Origin: an uncultured Lachnospiraceae bacterium
GTDB taxonomy: Bacteria > Bacillota > Clostridia > Lachnospirales > Lachnospiraceae
Length of the DNA: 64,000 nucleotides
Assembly (NCBI GenBank): GCA_910579465.1
Contig: CAJTUB010000001.1
Span: 248,001-312,000 of the forward strand
Direction: 5' to 3'
A model generated the notes under the pieces. It saw nothing but the letters and a program-made list of their open reading frames with translations. It had not been told where the DNA came from and made no database searches. Positions 35,401 to 43,709 of this stretch are shown here, in pieces. A program made the translations under genes and the position numbers. The first letter of the stretch is position 1, and every line of letters begins with the position of its first letter.

Positions 35401-35849
35401 TACAGGGAGAGTACAGGGAGGCAGAGGAACTGTACGAAAAGAGTTTGCGAATAAGTGAGAATGTACTGGGAGAGGAACATCCGGCTACAGCCACAAGCTA
35501 TAACAATCTGGCAGGGGTGTATAAGGCGCAGGGAGAGTACAGGAAGGCAGAGGAATTGTATGAAAAAAGTCTGCGGATAATGGAGAGTGCACTGGGGGAG
35601 GAACATCCGGCTACAGCTATAAGCTATAACAATCTGGCAGGGATGTATGCGGATCAGGAGAAATATGAAACTGCAATTAGTTATTACTTTAAAGCATACA
35701 AGATTTGTCTGATTAAGCTAGGCATATTACATCCGCACACACTAATAATTTATAAGAGTATGAGAAGAGCATATTTAAAAAAGAATCCAGGGGGTAATTT
35801 TACACAGTGGTTGGAAGATAAGATGAAAGAATACGCTGCTTATCCCTAA
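32469..35849 (+). CDS. NLR-like STAND NTPase with 15 TPR repeats
   Basis: A 1,126-residue protein. The N-terminus has the HSAYAGRDM motif (15-23), then FTGRETELQDL (49-59), P-loop GMGGIGKT (74-81), Walker B LLLFVDN (151-157) and TSR (181-183), as in NB-ARC/STAND ATPases. A winged-helix-like middle follows. From residue 453 to 1082 there are 15 tandem 42-residue TPR units of the kinesin-light-chain/NPHP3 kind (LGEEHPDTA-x-SYNNLA-x-VY-x-QGEYRKAEELY). STAND proteins with such repeats are switch molecules that oligomerise on ligand binding; many act in phage defence or cell death. No effector domain is fused, so the small membrane protein may be the effector. Its neighbour is hicAB, in keeping with a small defence locus. 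Confidence 0.88.
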   Translation: MREEVTNKNKDCVFHSAYAGRDMYVTMFQESEREFVATHNANIKPVSYFTGRETELQDLRKRIEDGRKSVLVSGMGGIGKTHICRKLFEEYLDKHAKDGNGPFRHMGYIEYSGDMDNSLQNCLKFKKQDGPELNREAAWRELEYLASEGKLLLFVDNVDRTVSDDPGLQRLKGIPGAVILTSRLASFGDEFELYRVGFLDMEQCKEIYGRIRFGGSGGKVKPEEVPDLEYVIEHLAGRHTITVEFLAHLAYIKNWTVKKLREELEQKGFRLAFHKDGGLVNIQESYEALYDLSGLTEAEQNILEAFSVFPYIPLAAGTCNEWLLADAGTSENDDILMGLYQKGWLQFDMEQGSYALHPVFAQFIYEKCRPVLERHQGLLEECRNSLEVPEGTSILECREYIPFAEKILEKLNIGKREEQIEFIFSLGGLLFRAAEYGKAKRLYRKSSELCEDILGELHPDTATSYNNLAGVYVAQGEYRKAEELHKKALRIRESVLGEEHPDTAISYNNLGEVYEVQGEYRKAEELYGKGLRIRKSVLGEEHPDTAKSYNNLAVVYVAQGEYRKAEELYGKGLRINEGVLGENHPDTATSYNNLAVVYAAQGEYRKAEELYEKALRIRESVLGEEHPNTATVYNNLAEVYMEQGEYRKAEELHKKALRIMESILGEEHPDTATVYNNLAEIYIACGEHGKAEEFHKKALWIREEVLGEGHLYTAMSYDNLAKVYKMQGEYRKAEELHKKALQIIKRVLGEEHPAIATSYNNLAGVYEEQGEYRKAKELYEKDLWIMENVLGEEHPDTAMNYSNLAGEYKAQGEYRKAEELYEKALRIRERVLGEEHPDTAISYNNLAGEYKAQGEYRKAEELYGKALRISESVLGEEHPAIAASYNNLAGVYEAQGEYRKAEELYEKSLRISESVLGEEHPATAISYNNLAGVYKAQGEYRKAEELYGKALRISESVLGEEHPATAASYNNLAGVYEVQGEYREAEELYEKSLRISENVLGEEHPATATSYNNLAGVYKAQGEYRKAEELYEKSLRIMESALGEEHPATAISYNNLAGMYADQEKYETAISYYFKAYKICLIKLGILHPHTLIIYKSMRRAYLKKNPGGNFTQWLEDKMKEYAAYP
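33825..35714 (+). repeat. Fifteen tandem 126-bp coding repeats
   Basis: Each unit codes one 42-residue TPR starting at (V/I)LGEEHP. Exactly 15 x 126 bp fit the interval with no indel. Units 9-14 are nearly identical, differing mainly in alternating codons such as YGKALRIS versus YEKSLRIS, while units 6-8 are diverged. A degenerate sixteenth unit follows. The pattern indicates recent unit duplication or gene conversion. Confidence 0.9.
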
Positions 35850-35884
35850 GAATGGCAGTAGACACGTAGTTTTACAGGTAACGC

Positions 35885-35917
35885 AAAAGGCATGTGCAGG
35901 TAGCATATGCCTTTTTT
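35885..35917 (+). terminator. Terminator of the NLR-like gene
   Basis: AAAAGGCATGTGC pairs with GCATATGCCTTTT (one mismatch), followed by T residues. Confidence 0.8.
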
Positions 35918-35944
35918 GGAATCATATAATTAAGCAGTTGGCAA

Positions 35945-35976
35945 GGAACACCTCCCGCACACGCGGGGGGTGTTCC
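35945..35976. repeat. GC-rich hairpin
   Basis: GGAACACCTCCCGC pairs with GCGGGGGGTGTTCC around ACAC. There is no T-run, so it is not a standard terminator. It lies between the NLR terminator and the palindromic element; the whole gap 35850-36266 contains no gene. Confidence 0.65.
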
Positions 35977-36034
35977 TGTATCCGGGCACGCCCGCGGGGT
36001 ATTTGACTCCATGCTTGCAGATAGGCTTATTTTC

Positions 36035-36160
36035 TAAGGAAGCGCTGATTAAATCATCGCTTCCTCAGAGCCTCCGGCGGATGCGCACGGATTTGCAGGG
36101 GTGAATGTTGCTCCGCAACGCAAATCCGGCGCGGGAAACGCTTTCATCAGCGTTTCCCTA
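36035..36160. mobile_element. 126-bp palindromic element, copy 2 (MITE-like)
   Basis: Same length and nearly the same sequence as 22026-22151, in the same orientation, with the same TAAGGAAGCGCTGAT start and TTTCATCAGCGTTTCCCTA end. It lies in an intergenic gap between the NLR terminator and the ABC transporter promoter. Two copies about 14 kb apart show that it is a dispersed element and not part of either operon. Confidence 0.82.
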
Positions 36161-36266
36161 AAATAAATCTGGTAAAAGTTACATATTACATTGCTTATTT
36201 ATTTTTAAGGATCATTTAATAATTTCCATGCTATAATGAAACCACAAAAGTGAGAGGAGCGGCAGG

Positions 36267-38609
36267 ATGTACCTACGAATATTAAAAAAAGACCTGAAGC
36301 GCAAAAAAACCATGAACGTCATACTGCTTATTTTTGTGATTCTGGCAGCAACGTTTATTGCGAGCAGCGCGAATAATTTTATTACGGTGACCAGGGCGGT
36401 GGACAATTTCTTTGACAAGGCAGGCGTGCCTGATTATTGGTTTGGTTCCACAAACGATATTGAACGGTTTGAGAAGCTTGCGGAAGAAAACGGCTATGAG
36501 TATTATATTTCAAGGCTGGTCCAGATTGAACCAAAGGGCGTTTTCGTGGAAGGGGAAAAGCTAAAGTATTCCCAGACGCTGACCTTGTCTACGCTTGGCG
36601 GTATAAAGATTTTTGATAAAAATAATGAGGAAATAACCCGGATTAATGACGATGAAATCTACGTTACGAGTACAATTTTCCAGGCAGCCGGATATGATTT
36701 TCACGAGGGGGGAAAAATACGGATAAAGCAGGGGAATGTGGAAAAGGAATTTACGCTGAAGGGCTATACCAAGGATGCGATTTTTGGCTCGGCCATGCTG
36801 GGAATCACGCGTTTTCTCGTCAGTGAAAATGACATCAGGCTGTTTGAAGCGGAAAACCTGCCAGTCTGCAGCTCGGTTGAGGTTTGTACACAGGACGCGG
36901 ACTATCTGGATAAGTTCAATGAACTCGGCATAGATACCATTATAATGGCAGATAAGAGTATGGCTAAAATGCTGTATTTTATAGATATGCTGGTGGCGGC
37001 AGTCCTTCTGGTAGTGAGCGTCTGCCTGATTCTTATTTCGATGGTAATACTGCGGTTTATTATTAATTTTACGATTACCGAGGAGTACCGGGAAATCGGT
37101 GTGATGAAAGCAATCGGAATTAAAAACGGCGCAATCCGCAGGCTGTACATAATGAAATATCTGGCGATTTCTTCGGTCGGAACAGCCGTCGGGCTTGTAC
37201 TCAGCGTGCCGTTTGGCAGGCTGCTGCTGAATACGGTTTCGAAAAAAATCATCATTTCAGGTGAGGAGAATTTGTTTATTAATATCGGGGCGGCAGCTCT
37301 GGCAGGAATAGCGGTCGTACTGTTCTCTTATCTCTGTACACGGAAAATCTGCCGGTTTTCTCCGATTGATGCAATACGGAACGGGGAAACAGGAGAACGC
37401 TTTAAGAAAAAGGGGATTCTGCACCTTGGCAGCTCCCGTATTGCGGTTGTCCCGTTTATGGCGTTAAACGATATTTTAGGAGGAATGAAAAGCTATATTT
37501 CGATGATTCTTATTTTTATACTTGGGACGCTGTTGGTAATTATTCCTGTCAATACAGTCAATACACTTTGCTCCGACAATCTGATTACGTCTTTTAATAT
37601 GGCGGAAAGTGACCATATTCTTTCCTCGGAGCTTTTGTTTGACCCGGACGGGGATAATGCAGTCAAGGTTGACAGACAGCTGTCTGAGGTACGGGAGCTG
37701 TTTGCTGAAAACGGGATTGAGGTGGAGGTTTTCCAGGAGGTCATGTTCCGTAGTATTGTTTCCAAGGGCGACAGGCGTACAAGTTCGCTTTCCTTTCAGG
37801 GCCGTGGCGGGGTGACGACAGAAGAATATGTTTATATAGAAGGGACTCCCCCGCAGAATGTACATGAGGTTGCCCTGTCCCATATCACCGCAGCGGCGGT
37901 TGGTGCGGAAATCGGTGATGATGTGAAGATTAAAATTGGAGAAGCGGAAAGGACCTATCTTGTTACTGCGCTGCTACAGTCTATGAGTAATATGGGTGAG
38001 GGAGTGCGTTTTCATCAGGATGTGGAGCTTGACTACAGCTATGCGGCAGGGAGCTTCGGAATCCAGGTGAACTATAAGGATAATCCCGACAAGAAGGCGC
38101 TCACAGAGCGGGAGGAGCTGCTGAAAAAGCAGTATCCGGACACAAGGATATTCCGTCCGGGCGAATATATCACGTATATGAGTGGCGACATTGCGGGGCA
38201 GATTGACAATATAAAAATGCTGATTCTGACAATTATTCTGGGGATTAATATCCTGGTAGCGGTGCTTATGGTGAAGAGCTTTATTACCAGGGAGAAACGT
38301 GAAATCGCGTTGTTAAAGGCAATCGGCTTCCGGAATAATCCGCTGGTTTTCATCCAGACACTGCGTATCGGTATGGTATTGCTTGCCTCGGTGATTACGG
38401 GAGTGCTGCTTTCTGCGCCGCTCTCCACCCTGATTGTCACGCCGATTTTCAGAATGACGGGAGCGTATCATATTACGTTTGAAATCCGTGCAGTCGAGGT
38501 TTATGCGGTGTTCCCGGCGATTATGCTTGCCGCGACGGCGTTTTCGGCATTTCTCTCGGCACAGGGGCTGCGGAAAATTTCCTCTTCGGAAATATCAAAT
38601 ATAGAATAA
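36267..38609 (+). CDS. ABC transporter permease with two FtsX domains
   Basis: A 780-residue membrane protein with a GAGGAGCGGCAGG site; a TATAAT at 36232-36237 may be its -10. One hydrophobic segment near residues 17-36 and a large external loop precede a first FtsX domain (three segments around 235-375, with EYREIGVMKAIGIKNG). A second external region and a second FtsX domain (REKREIALLKAIGFRNN, then two to three segments) follow. This is the MacB/BceB-like arrangement found in peptide-antibiotic resistance and lipoprotein handling. It is followed by its ATPase, a response regulator and a histidine kinase, the standard set of Bce-type detoxification modules, though the topology differs from classic BceB. 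Confidence 0.88.
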   Translation: MYLRILKKDLKRKKTMNVILLIFVILAATFIASSANNFITVTRAVDNFFDKAGVPDYWFGSTNDIERFEKLAEENGYEYYISRLVQIEPKGVFVEGEKLKYSQTLTLSTLGGIKIFDKNNEEITRINDDEIYVTSTIFQAAGYDFHEGGKIRIKQGNVEKEFTLKGYTKDAIFGSAMLGITRFLVSENDIRLFEAENLPVCSSVEVCTQDADYLDKFNELGIDTIIMADKSMAKMLYFIDMLVAAVLLVVSVCLILISMVILRFIINFTITEEYREIGVMKAIGIKNGAIRRLYIMKYLAISSVGTAVGLVLSVPFGRLLLNTVSKKIIISGEENLFINIGAAALAGIAVVLFSYLCTRKICRFSPIDAIRNGETGERFKKKGILHLGSSRIAVVPFMALNDILGGMKSYISMILIFILGTLLVIIPVNTVNTLCSDNLITSFNMAESDHILSSELLFDPDGDNAVKVDRQLSEVRELFAENGIEVEVFQEVMFRSIVSKGDRRTSSLSFQGRGGVTTEEYVYIEGTPPQNVHEVALSHITAAAVGAEIGDDVKIKIGEAERTYLVTALLQSMSNMGEGVRFHQDVELDYSYAAGSFGIQVNYKDNPDKKALTEREELLKKQYPDTRIFRPGEYITYMSGDIAGQIDNIKMLILTIILGINILVAVLMVKSFITREKREIALLKAIGFRNNPLVFIQTLRIGMVLLASVITGVLLSAPLSTLIVTPIFRMTGAYHITFEIRAVEVYAVFPAIMLAATAFSAFLSAQGLRKISSSEISNIE

Positions 38610-38624
38610 AGGAGAACAACGGAT

Positions 38625-39389
38625 ATGACTAATATTTTAGAGGTAAAGGACCTTTGTAAAACCTATATAGTGAACAAGCGGCAGAACCATGTTTTGAAAA
38701 ATGTGAATTTCTGTATTGGCGAGGGGGAAATGGTTGCGGTTATGGGACCGTCCGGCTCGGGAAAGTCCACGCTGCTGTATGCGGTTTCGGGAATGGATGG
38801 TATCACCGCAGGCGAGGTGGATTTCTGCGGAAGGAATATTGCGGAAATGAGCCAGGGAGAGCTTTCTGACCTGCGGCTGGATGAGATGGGATTTATCTTT
38901 CAGCAGATGTATATGTTAAAAAATCTTTCCGTGCTGGATAATATCCTTCTTCCGGCGTGCCAGTCCGGAAAAATCAAGGAATCGCGCCGTGAAACGACAG
39001 AGCGCGGTCAGATGCTGATGCGGAAGCTCGGTATTATCGACGTTGCCGATAATGATATCAGCGAGGTTTCCGGCGGGCAGCTCCAGCGGGCGTGCATTTG
39101 CAGAAGCATGATGAATAAGCCGAAAATGATTTTTGCAGACGAGCCTACGGGGGCGCTCAACCGTTCCGCCTCGGACGGGGTGATGGAGGAGCTTGCCGGG
39201 CTGAACGCGGAGGGGACGACGATTATGCTGGTCACCCATGACGTTAAGGTCGCGGCAAGGTGTTCCAGGATTTTATATATGGTTGACGGGAACATAAAAG
39301 GAGAGTATCATTTAGAGCAGTACGGACAGATGAAGCTGCGTGACCGTGAGCGCGCGCTGAACGGCTGGCTTATGGAAATGGGCTGGTAG
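38625..39389 (+). CDS. ABC transporter ATP-binding protein (MacB/BceA-like)
   Basis: A 254-residue ATPase 16 bp after the permease. Walker A GPSGSGKST (about 44-52), Q-loop FIFQQMYML, signature VSGGQLQRA (about 148-156), Walker B MIFADEPTGALN and the H-loop VTHD are all intact. The EPTGALN sequence is typical of the LolD/MacB/BceA subfamily that works with FtsX permeases. It powers the 780-residue permease. Confidence 0.94.
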   Translation: MTNILEVKDLCKTYIVNKRQNHVLKNVNFCIGEGEMVAVMGPSGSGKSTLLYAVSGMDGITAGEVDFCGRNIAEMSQGELSDLRLDEMGFIFQQMYMLKNLSVLDNILLPACQSGKIKESRRETTERGQMLMRKLGIIDVADNDISEVSGGQLQRACICRSMMNKPKMIFADEPTGALNRSASDGVMEELAGLNAEGTTIMLVTHDVKVAARCSRILYMVDGNIKGEYHLEQYGQMKLRDRERALNGWLMEMGW

Positions 39390-39433
39390 GCAGGCGGGGG
39401 AGATTGGATTGCGGAAGGTTTGGAGGAGACGGG

Positions 39434-40096
39434 TTGATTGATATTCTGATTGTGGAGGATAATGAGGAGCTGGCAGGGGTGCTGTGTGATTTCCTGCGTG
39501 CGGAGCATTATACGGTATCCGTTGCCAGAAATGCAGAGAAGGCCTTGTCGCTGTATCAGAGATACGGCGCAAGGCTTATTGTGCTTGATATCATGCTGCC
39601 GGACGGCAACGGATTCGCTATTTGTGAAAAAATTCGCGCGGAGAGCAATACGCCGGTCCTGATTGTCAGCGCAAGGACGGAAAAGGACGATAAGCTGACC
39701 GGACTTAATCTGGGGGCGGATGATTATATTGAAAAGCCGTATGATATTGATATCATGCTTGCAAAAATCGGCGGTATTTTTAAGCGCCGGTATTTGCTTG
39801 ACGAGCTGGTTGACGACGATATCCGCATCAATAAAATCAACCGGGTCGTGTATAAAAACGGGATTCCGGTGGATATGACGGCAAAGGAGTTCGAGCTGCT
39901 TTCGCTGTTGCTTGCAAACAAAGGGAGAACGCTCTCCAAGGAGTATCTTTTTCATACCATCTGGGGAAGCGGCAGCTTTTCAGAGCAGCAGACGCTTACC
40001 GTGCATATTAAGTGGCTGCGGGAGAAAATCGAGGACGACCCGAGGCATCCGGAAAGGATTGTAACGGTCTGGGGAGTGGGGTACAGGTTTGTATGA
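39434..40096 (+). CDS. OmpR-family response regulator
   Basis: The start is TTG at 39434, with GGAGGAGAC upstream (an upstream in-frame TTG lacks a site); the product has 220 residues. The receiver domain has the EDNEE acidic pair, phosphorylated Asp in VLDIMLPDGNG (about residue 51), SARTEKDD and EKPYD with the conserved Lys. The C-terminal winged helix (MTAKEFELLSLLLANKG ... TVHIKWLREKIE ... VWGVGYRFV) binds DNA. It is coupled by ATGA overlap to its kinase and probably controls the ABC transporter genes just upstream. Confidence 0.94.
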   Translation: MIDILIVEDNEELAGVLCDFLRAEHYTVSVARNAEKALSLYQRYGARLIVLDIMLPDGNGFAICEKIRAESNTPVLIVSARTEKDDKLTGLNLGADDYIEKPYDIDIMLAKIGGIFKRRYLLDELVDDDIRINKINRVVYKNGIPVDMTAKEFELLSLLLANKGRTLSKEYLFHTIWGSGSFSEQQTLTVHIKWLREKIEDDPRHPERIVTVWGVGYRFV

Positions 40097-41349
40097 AACG
40101 GTTTGACAGGATGCTTTTTTGGGTGGTTTTCTGGATTGTAGTATTGATTCTTGGCACAAATATTTTCCTGACGGCGGCGGGAAGGTCTGGAAACGGCAGA
40201 CCGTACCGGGTGGAGATTGAGCGGCTGGCACGGGAGATAGAACAAAACGGCTTTCCGGAGGCTTTTGGAGAGGAGTTTGACCTTTCCGGCTGTGAGTATG
40301 TGACTGCAGTGGTAAAGGAATCCGGCGGGGGAGCGGCGTTTTTTGCAGGGAACGGCGAGTATGCCCTCCGGGAGATAGCCGGAGAGCTTTACCGGTTTGA
40401 TTATTCGACGGACAAGGGGCAGGGCGGCAGCAGGCAGAGGGTAGCGGTAAATGCAGCGCTTTTTGGGATGGCGTGCCTGGTGCTCGGCGTGTTATGGTAC
40501 ATCCGCCAGGAAATCCTGCTTCCCTTTGAACACATGACCGCGGTGCCGTATGAACTGGCGCGCGGAAATCTGACGATACCGGTCAGGGAGGGGAAGCACC
40601 GGTTTTTCGGAAAGTTTGTGTGGGGGATTAATCTTTTGCGTGAGCATATGGAGCAGCAGAGGCAGCGGGAACTGGCGTTACAGAAGGAAAAAAAGACGCT
40701 TCTTTTGTCGCTGTCCCATGATATTAAGACGCCCCTGTCCGCGATTAAGCTGTACGCAAAGGCGCTTTCAAAGGACCTTTATGCCGAACCGGAGAGGAAG
40801 CGCAGGATTGCGGAGAGCATTGATGAAAAGGCAGATGAAATCGAAGGCTTTGTGTCGGAGATTATCCGGGCTTCCCATGAGGATTTCCTGAGTTTTGAGG
40901 TGAATATGGGAGAGTTTTATTTGTCGGAGCTTCTTAAGGAGCTTACGGAATATTACCGTGAGAAGCTCGGGCTGGTAAAAACGGAGTTTTTGACAGGGAC
41001 ATATCCGGATTGCCTTTTAAGAGGGGACCGCGACCGTGCGGCAGAAGTGCTGCAAAATCTCATGGAAAATGCCGTGAAGTACGGCGACGGGCGTCAGATC
41101 CGGCTGACGGTGTCGGAGGAGGACGGCTGTAAGCTGGTTACGGTAGCGAATACCGGCTGTACGCTCCCGGAGGCGGAGCTGCCGCATATCTTTGAAAGCT
41201 TCTGGCGCGGCTCCAACGTGGGAAGCCGGACGGGGAGCGGGCTTGGTCTTTTTATCTGCCGCCAGCTGATGCGGAATATGGGAGGGGAGGTATTTGCGGA
41301 AATCAACGGGGACGAGATGTGGGTGACGGCAGTATTCGGGGAGGCGTAA
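40093..41349 (+). CDS. Sensor histidine kinase partner of the transporter module
   Basis: The start ATG at 40093 overlaps the regulator stop, giving 418 residues. Two hydrophobic segments (about 8-29 and 119-136) flank a short external region of about 90 residues. A HAMP-like linker leads to HisKA with His209 in LSLSHDIKTPLS, then the ATPase: ENAVKYGDG N-box, TGSGLGLFICRQL G2 box. The small sensor loop suggests it may sense through the adjacent permease, as Bce-type kinases do. Confidence 0.92.
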   Translation: MKRFDRMLFWVVFWIVVLILGTNIFLTAAGRSGNGRPYRVEIERLAREIEQNGFPEAFGEEFDLSGCEYVTAVVKESGGGAAFFAGNGEYALREIAGELYRFDYSTDKGQGGSRQRVAVNAALFGMACLVLGVLWYIRQEILLPFEHMTAVPYELARGNLTIPVREGKHRFFGKFVWGINLLREHMEQQRQRELALQKEKKTLLLSLSHDIKTPLSAIKLYAKALSKDLYAEPERKRRIAESIDEKADEIEGFVSEIIRASHEDFLSFEVNMGEFYLSELLKELTEYYREKLGLVKTEFLTGTYPDCLLRGDRDRAAEVLQNLMENAVKYGDGRQIRLTVSEEDGCKLVTVANTGCTLPEAELPHIFESFWRGSNVGSRTGSGLGLFICRQLMRNMGGEVFAEINGDEMWVTAVFGEA

Positions 41350-41360
41350 GAAAAATTTCC

Positions 41361-41708
41361 TTGACAAATGGTTGCGGAGCCGTTATAATCGGTGGCAGAA
41401 GCAGTGAAAGGAAGAAGTAGTTTCAGGGGAAACCGACAGAAAGCAGCCGGCCGATGAGAGGCGCGGGGGAAGCCTGGAACGAATACGTCCTGGAGCTTCG
41501 CACCGAAAGCGGACGTGAGTCGCGAGTAGGCTGCGACGGACAGAGGGACATAGGAGTCCCCGCACACGTTATCGTGCAGGAGTATACGAGAGTGCCGTCC
41601 GGTATTCTTTGTACTTAGTGAGGCAGCCGGTGTGAGCCGGGTGTGAAAAAAGGTGGTAACGCGAGAGAGATGATACCCTCGCCCTTTGGATAAGGGCGGG
41701 GGTTTTTT
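41361..41708 (+). promoter_or_regulatory. tyrS T-box leader with promoter and terminator
   Basis: Promoter TTGACA (41361-41366), 17 bp, TATAAT (41384-41389). The leader ends in the T-box GGTGGTAACGCG (41652-41663; one base differs from the usual GGTGGTACCGCG) and a terminator CCCTCGCCCTT/AAGGGCGGGGG (41676-41702) with six T. A plausible specifier is TAC at 41484-41486 (Tyr). Uncharged tRNA-Tyr would favour the antiterminator and let tyrS be made. Confidence 0.9.
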
Positions 41709-41752
41709 GCGCGGCAGGGGAAAATAAAGAGAGCCTGTAAGGAGGTAACAGT

Positions 41753-42976
41753 ATGACGATTTTTGATGAGCTGAAGGCAAGAGGACTGCTGGCACAGCTG
41801 ACGGACGAGGAAGAGATTAAGGAGCTGATTAACAATGGGAAGGCGACCTTTTATATCGGCTTTGACCCGACGGCGGACAGCCTGCATGTAGGACACTTCA
41901 TGGCGCTTTGTCTGATGAAGCGTCTGCAGATGGCGGGCAATAAGCCGATTGCGTTAATCGGCGGCGGTACGGCGATGATCGGCGACCCGTCCGGCAGGAG
42001 TGATATGCGCCAGATGATGACGAAGGAAACGATTGCGCATAACGTGGAGTGCTTCAAGAAGCAGATGAGCCGCTTTGTTGATTTTTCCGAGGGGAAGGCG
42101 CTTCTGGTGAATAATGCGGACTGGCTGCTTGATTTGAATTATGTGGAGCTGCTCCGGGACATCGGACCGCATTTTTCCGTCAACCGTATGCTGACCGCGG
42201 AGTGCTACAAGCAACGTATGGAGAAGGGACTCAGCTTTCTGGAGTTTAACTACATGATTATGCAGAGCTATGATTTCCTGGCACTGTACGAGAAGTACGG
42301 CTGTAATATGCAGTTCGGCGGGGACGACCAGTGGTCCAATATGCTCGGCGGCACGGAGCTGATCCGCAGGAAGCTCGGCAAGGATGCGTACGCGATGACG
42401 ATTACGCTTCTGCTCAATTCCGAAGGAAATAAGATGGGCAAGACCCAGAAGGGCGCGGTATGGCTGGATGCGGAAAAGACATCGCCGTTTGAGTTTTACC
42501 AGTATTGGAGGAACGTGGCGGACGCCGATGTCCTGAAGTGTATTAAGATGCTTACGTTCCTTCCGCTTGAGGAAATTGAGAAAATGGAGAGCTGGGAAGG
42601 CAGTGAGCTTAACGCTGCAAAGGAAATTCTCGCATTCGAGCTGACGAAGCTGGTACATGGGGAGGAGGAGGCCGCTAAGGCGCAGGAGAGCGCAAGGGCG
42701 CTGTTCGCAGGCGGCGGAAGCCTTGAAAACATGCCGGTATCCGAGCTTACTGGAGAGGATTTCACGGACGGCAGGATTGACCTGATTTCTGTTCTCGTAA
42801 AAGCAGGGTTGAACCCGAGCCGTTCCGAGGCAAGACGAGCCATTGAGCAGGGCGGCGTTACCGTAAACGAGGAGAAGATAACGGATATCAAGAAGGAGTT
42901 TGCAAAGGAGGACTTCGGGGACGGCATGATTGTACGCCGTGGCAAGAAGAACTACAAAAAGGTTGTTGTAAAGTAA
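41753..42976 (+). CDS. tyrS: Tyrosyl-tRNA synthetase
   Basis: 407 residues, class I synthetase. The HIGH-like motif is HVGHFM in DSLHVGHFMALCLM (about residues 42-52), the tyrosine/tRNA region is NMQFGGDDQWSNMLGG, and the KMSKS-like loop is GNKMGKTQKG (about 226-235). The C-terminal S4-like RNA-binding domain (SRSEARRAIEQGGVTVN) is complete. It joins tyrosine to tRNA-Tyr in the cytoplasm. GGAGG lies before the start. The T-box leader upstream links its expression to the charging of tRNA-Tyr. Confidence 0.97.
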   Translation: MTIFDELKARGLLAQLTDEEEIKELINNGKATFYIGFDPTADSLHVGHFMALCLMKRLQMAGNKPIALIGGGTAMIGDPSGRSDMRQMMTKETIAHNVECFKKQMSRFVDFSEGKALLVNNADWLLDLNYVELLRDIGPHFSVNRMLTAECYKQRMEKGLSFLEFNYMIMQSYDFLALYEKYGCNMQFGGDDQWSNMLGGTELIRRKLGKDAYAMTITLLLNSEGNKMGKTQKGAVWLDAEKTSPFEFYQYWRNVADADVLKCIKMLTFLPLEEIEKMESWEGSELNAAKEILAFELTKLVHGEEEAAKAQESARALFAGGGSLENMPVSELTGEDFTDGRIDLISVLVKAGLNPSRSEARRAIEQGGVTVNEEKITDIKKEFAKEDFGDGMIVRRGKKNYKKVVVK

Positions 42977-42993
42977 TTATTATCATAGAAGGC

Positions 42994-43041
42994 AGAAGAA
43001 TCTGCGGGCAGGGCAAACGGCGTCTGTCCGCAGATTCTTCT
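42994..43041 (+). terminator. Hairpin terminator after tyrS
   Basis: A 14-bp perfect stem, AGAAGAATCTGCGG with CCGCAGATTCTTCT, around a 20-nt loop. Only a short pyrimidine tail follows, so termination strength is uncertain. Confidence 0.6.
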
Positions 43042-43062
43042 ATCGGGAAAGGCAGTGAGAGG

Positions 43063-43647
43063 ATGGAAAAGGAGAGGGAGCGCTCCCGGCTGACCACGCT
43101 TTGCTACGTGGAGCGGGGAGACGAATATCTGATGCTTCACAGGGTTAAGAAGGAAAACGATGTCAACAAGGATAAATGGATTGGCATCGGCGGACATTTT
43201 GAGGCAGGGGAAAGCCCGGAGGAGTGCGTCCGCAGGGAAGCGATGGAGGAGGCAGGACTTACGTTGGAGCATCTGAGGTTCCGCGGGCTTGTGACGTTTT
43301 GCTTCCGGAAGCCGGAGGCGGAGGACTCCGGAGGGAGCACAGAGGAAAGAGGTGGAGCCGGGACAGGAGCCGCTGCTGCGGACGGAGACGCCGTAGTCTG
43401 GGATGAATGGGAGTATATGTGCCTGTTTACGGCAGGGACAGGGCAGGATATCGCGCAGGAGTGTGACGAGGGGGAGCTTACCTGGGTGAAAAAGGAGCGG
43501 ATCGGGGAGCTGGAGCTTTGGGAAGGCGACCGGATTTTTTTCCGTTTATTGCAGGAGGAGGCGCCGTTCTTTTCGCTGAAGCTCTGCTATCAAGGGAATG
43601 AGTTAATTGAAGTTTCATTAAACGGAGAGGCTTTCAGGGATTGCTGA
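43063..43647 (+). CDS. NUDIX hydrolase (MutT/8-oxo-dGTP diphosphatase-like)
   Basis: A 194-residue protein. The NUDIX box GGHFEAGESPEECVRREAMEEAG (residues about 45-67, cited in part: GX5EX7REUXEEXG) is complete and binds the metal for pyrophosphate cleavage. LTTLCYVERGDEYLMLHR at the N-terminus resembles Firmicute MutX/8-oxo-dGTP enzymes. A low-complexity insert (GGSTEERGGAGTGAAAADG, about 90-108) breaks the middle of the fold and is unusual. It probably cleans oxidised nucleotides, but other nucleoside diphosphate derivatives are possible. Confidence 0.88.
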   Translation: MEKERERSRLTTLCYVERGDEYLMLHRVKKENDVNKDKWIGIGGHFEAGESPEECVRREAMEEAGLTLEHLRFRGLVTFCFRKPEAEDSGGSTEERGGAGTGAAAADGDAVVWDEWEYMCLFTAGTGQDIAQECDEGELTWVKKERIGELELWEGDRIFFRLLQEEAPFFSLKLCYQGNELIEVSLNGEAFRDC

Positions 43648-43709
43648 GGAAGCACAGCTCCGCCCCGCCCGGAGCCGCTGCCCTTCGTGCGGTAATTTCC
43701 AAAAAGTCC

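Noticed and set aside
33825..35714. CRISPR array (regular DNA repeats)
   Set aside because: The period is 126 bp with no unique spacers, and it is in frame with a TPR protein.
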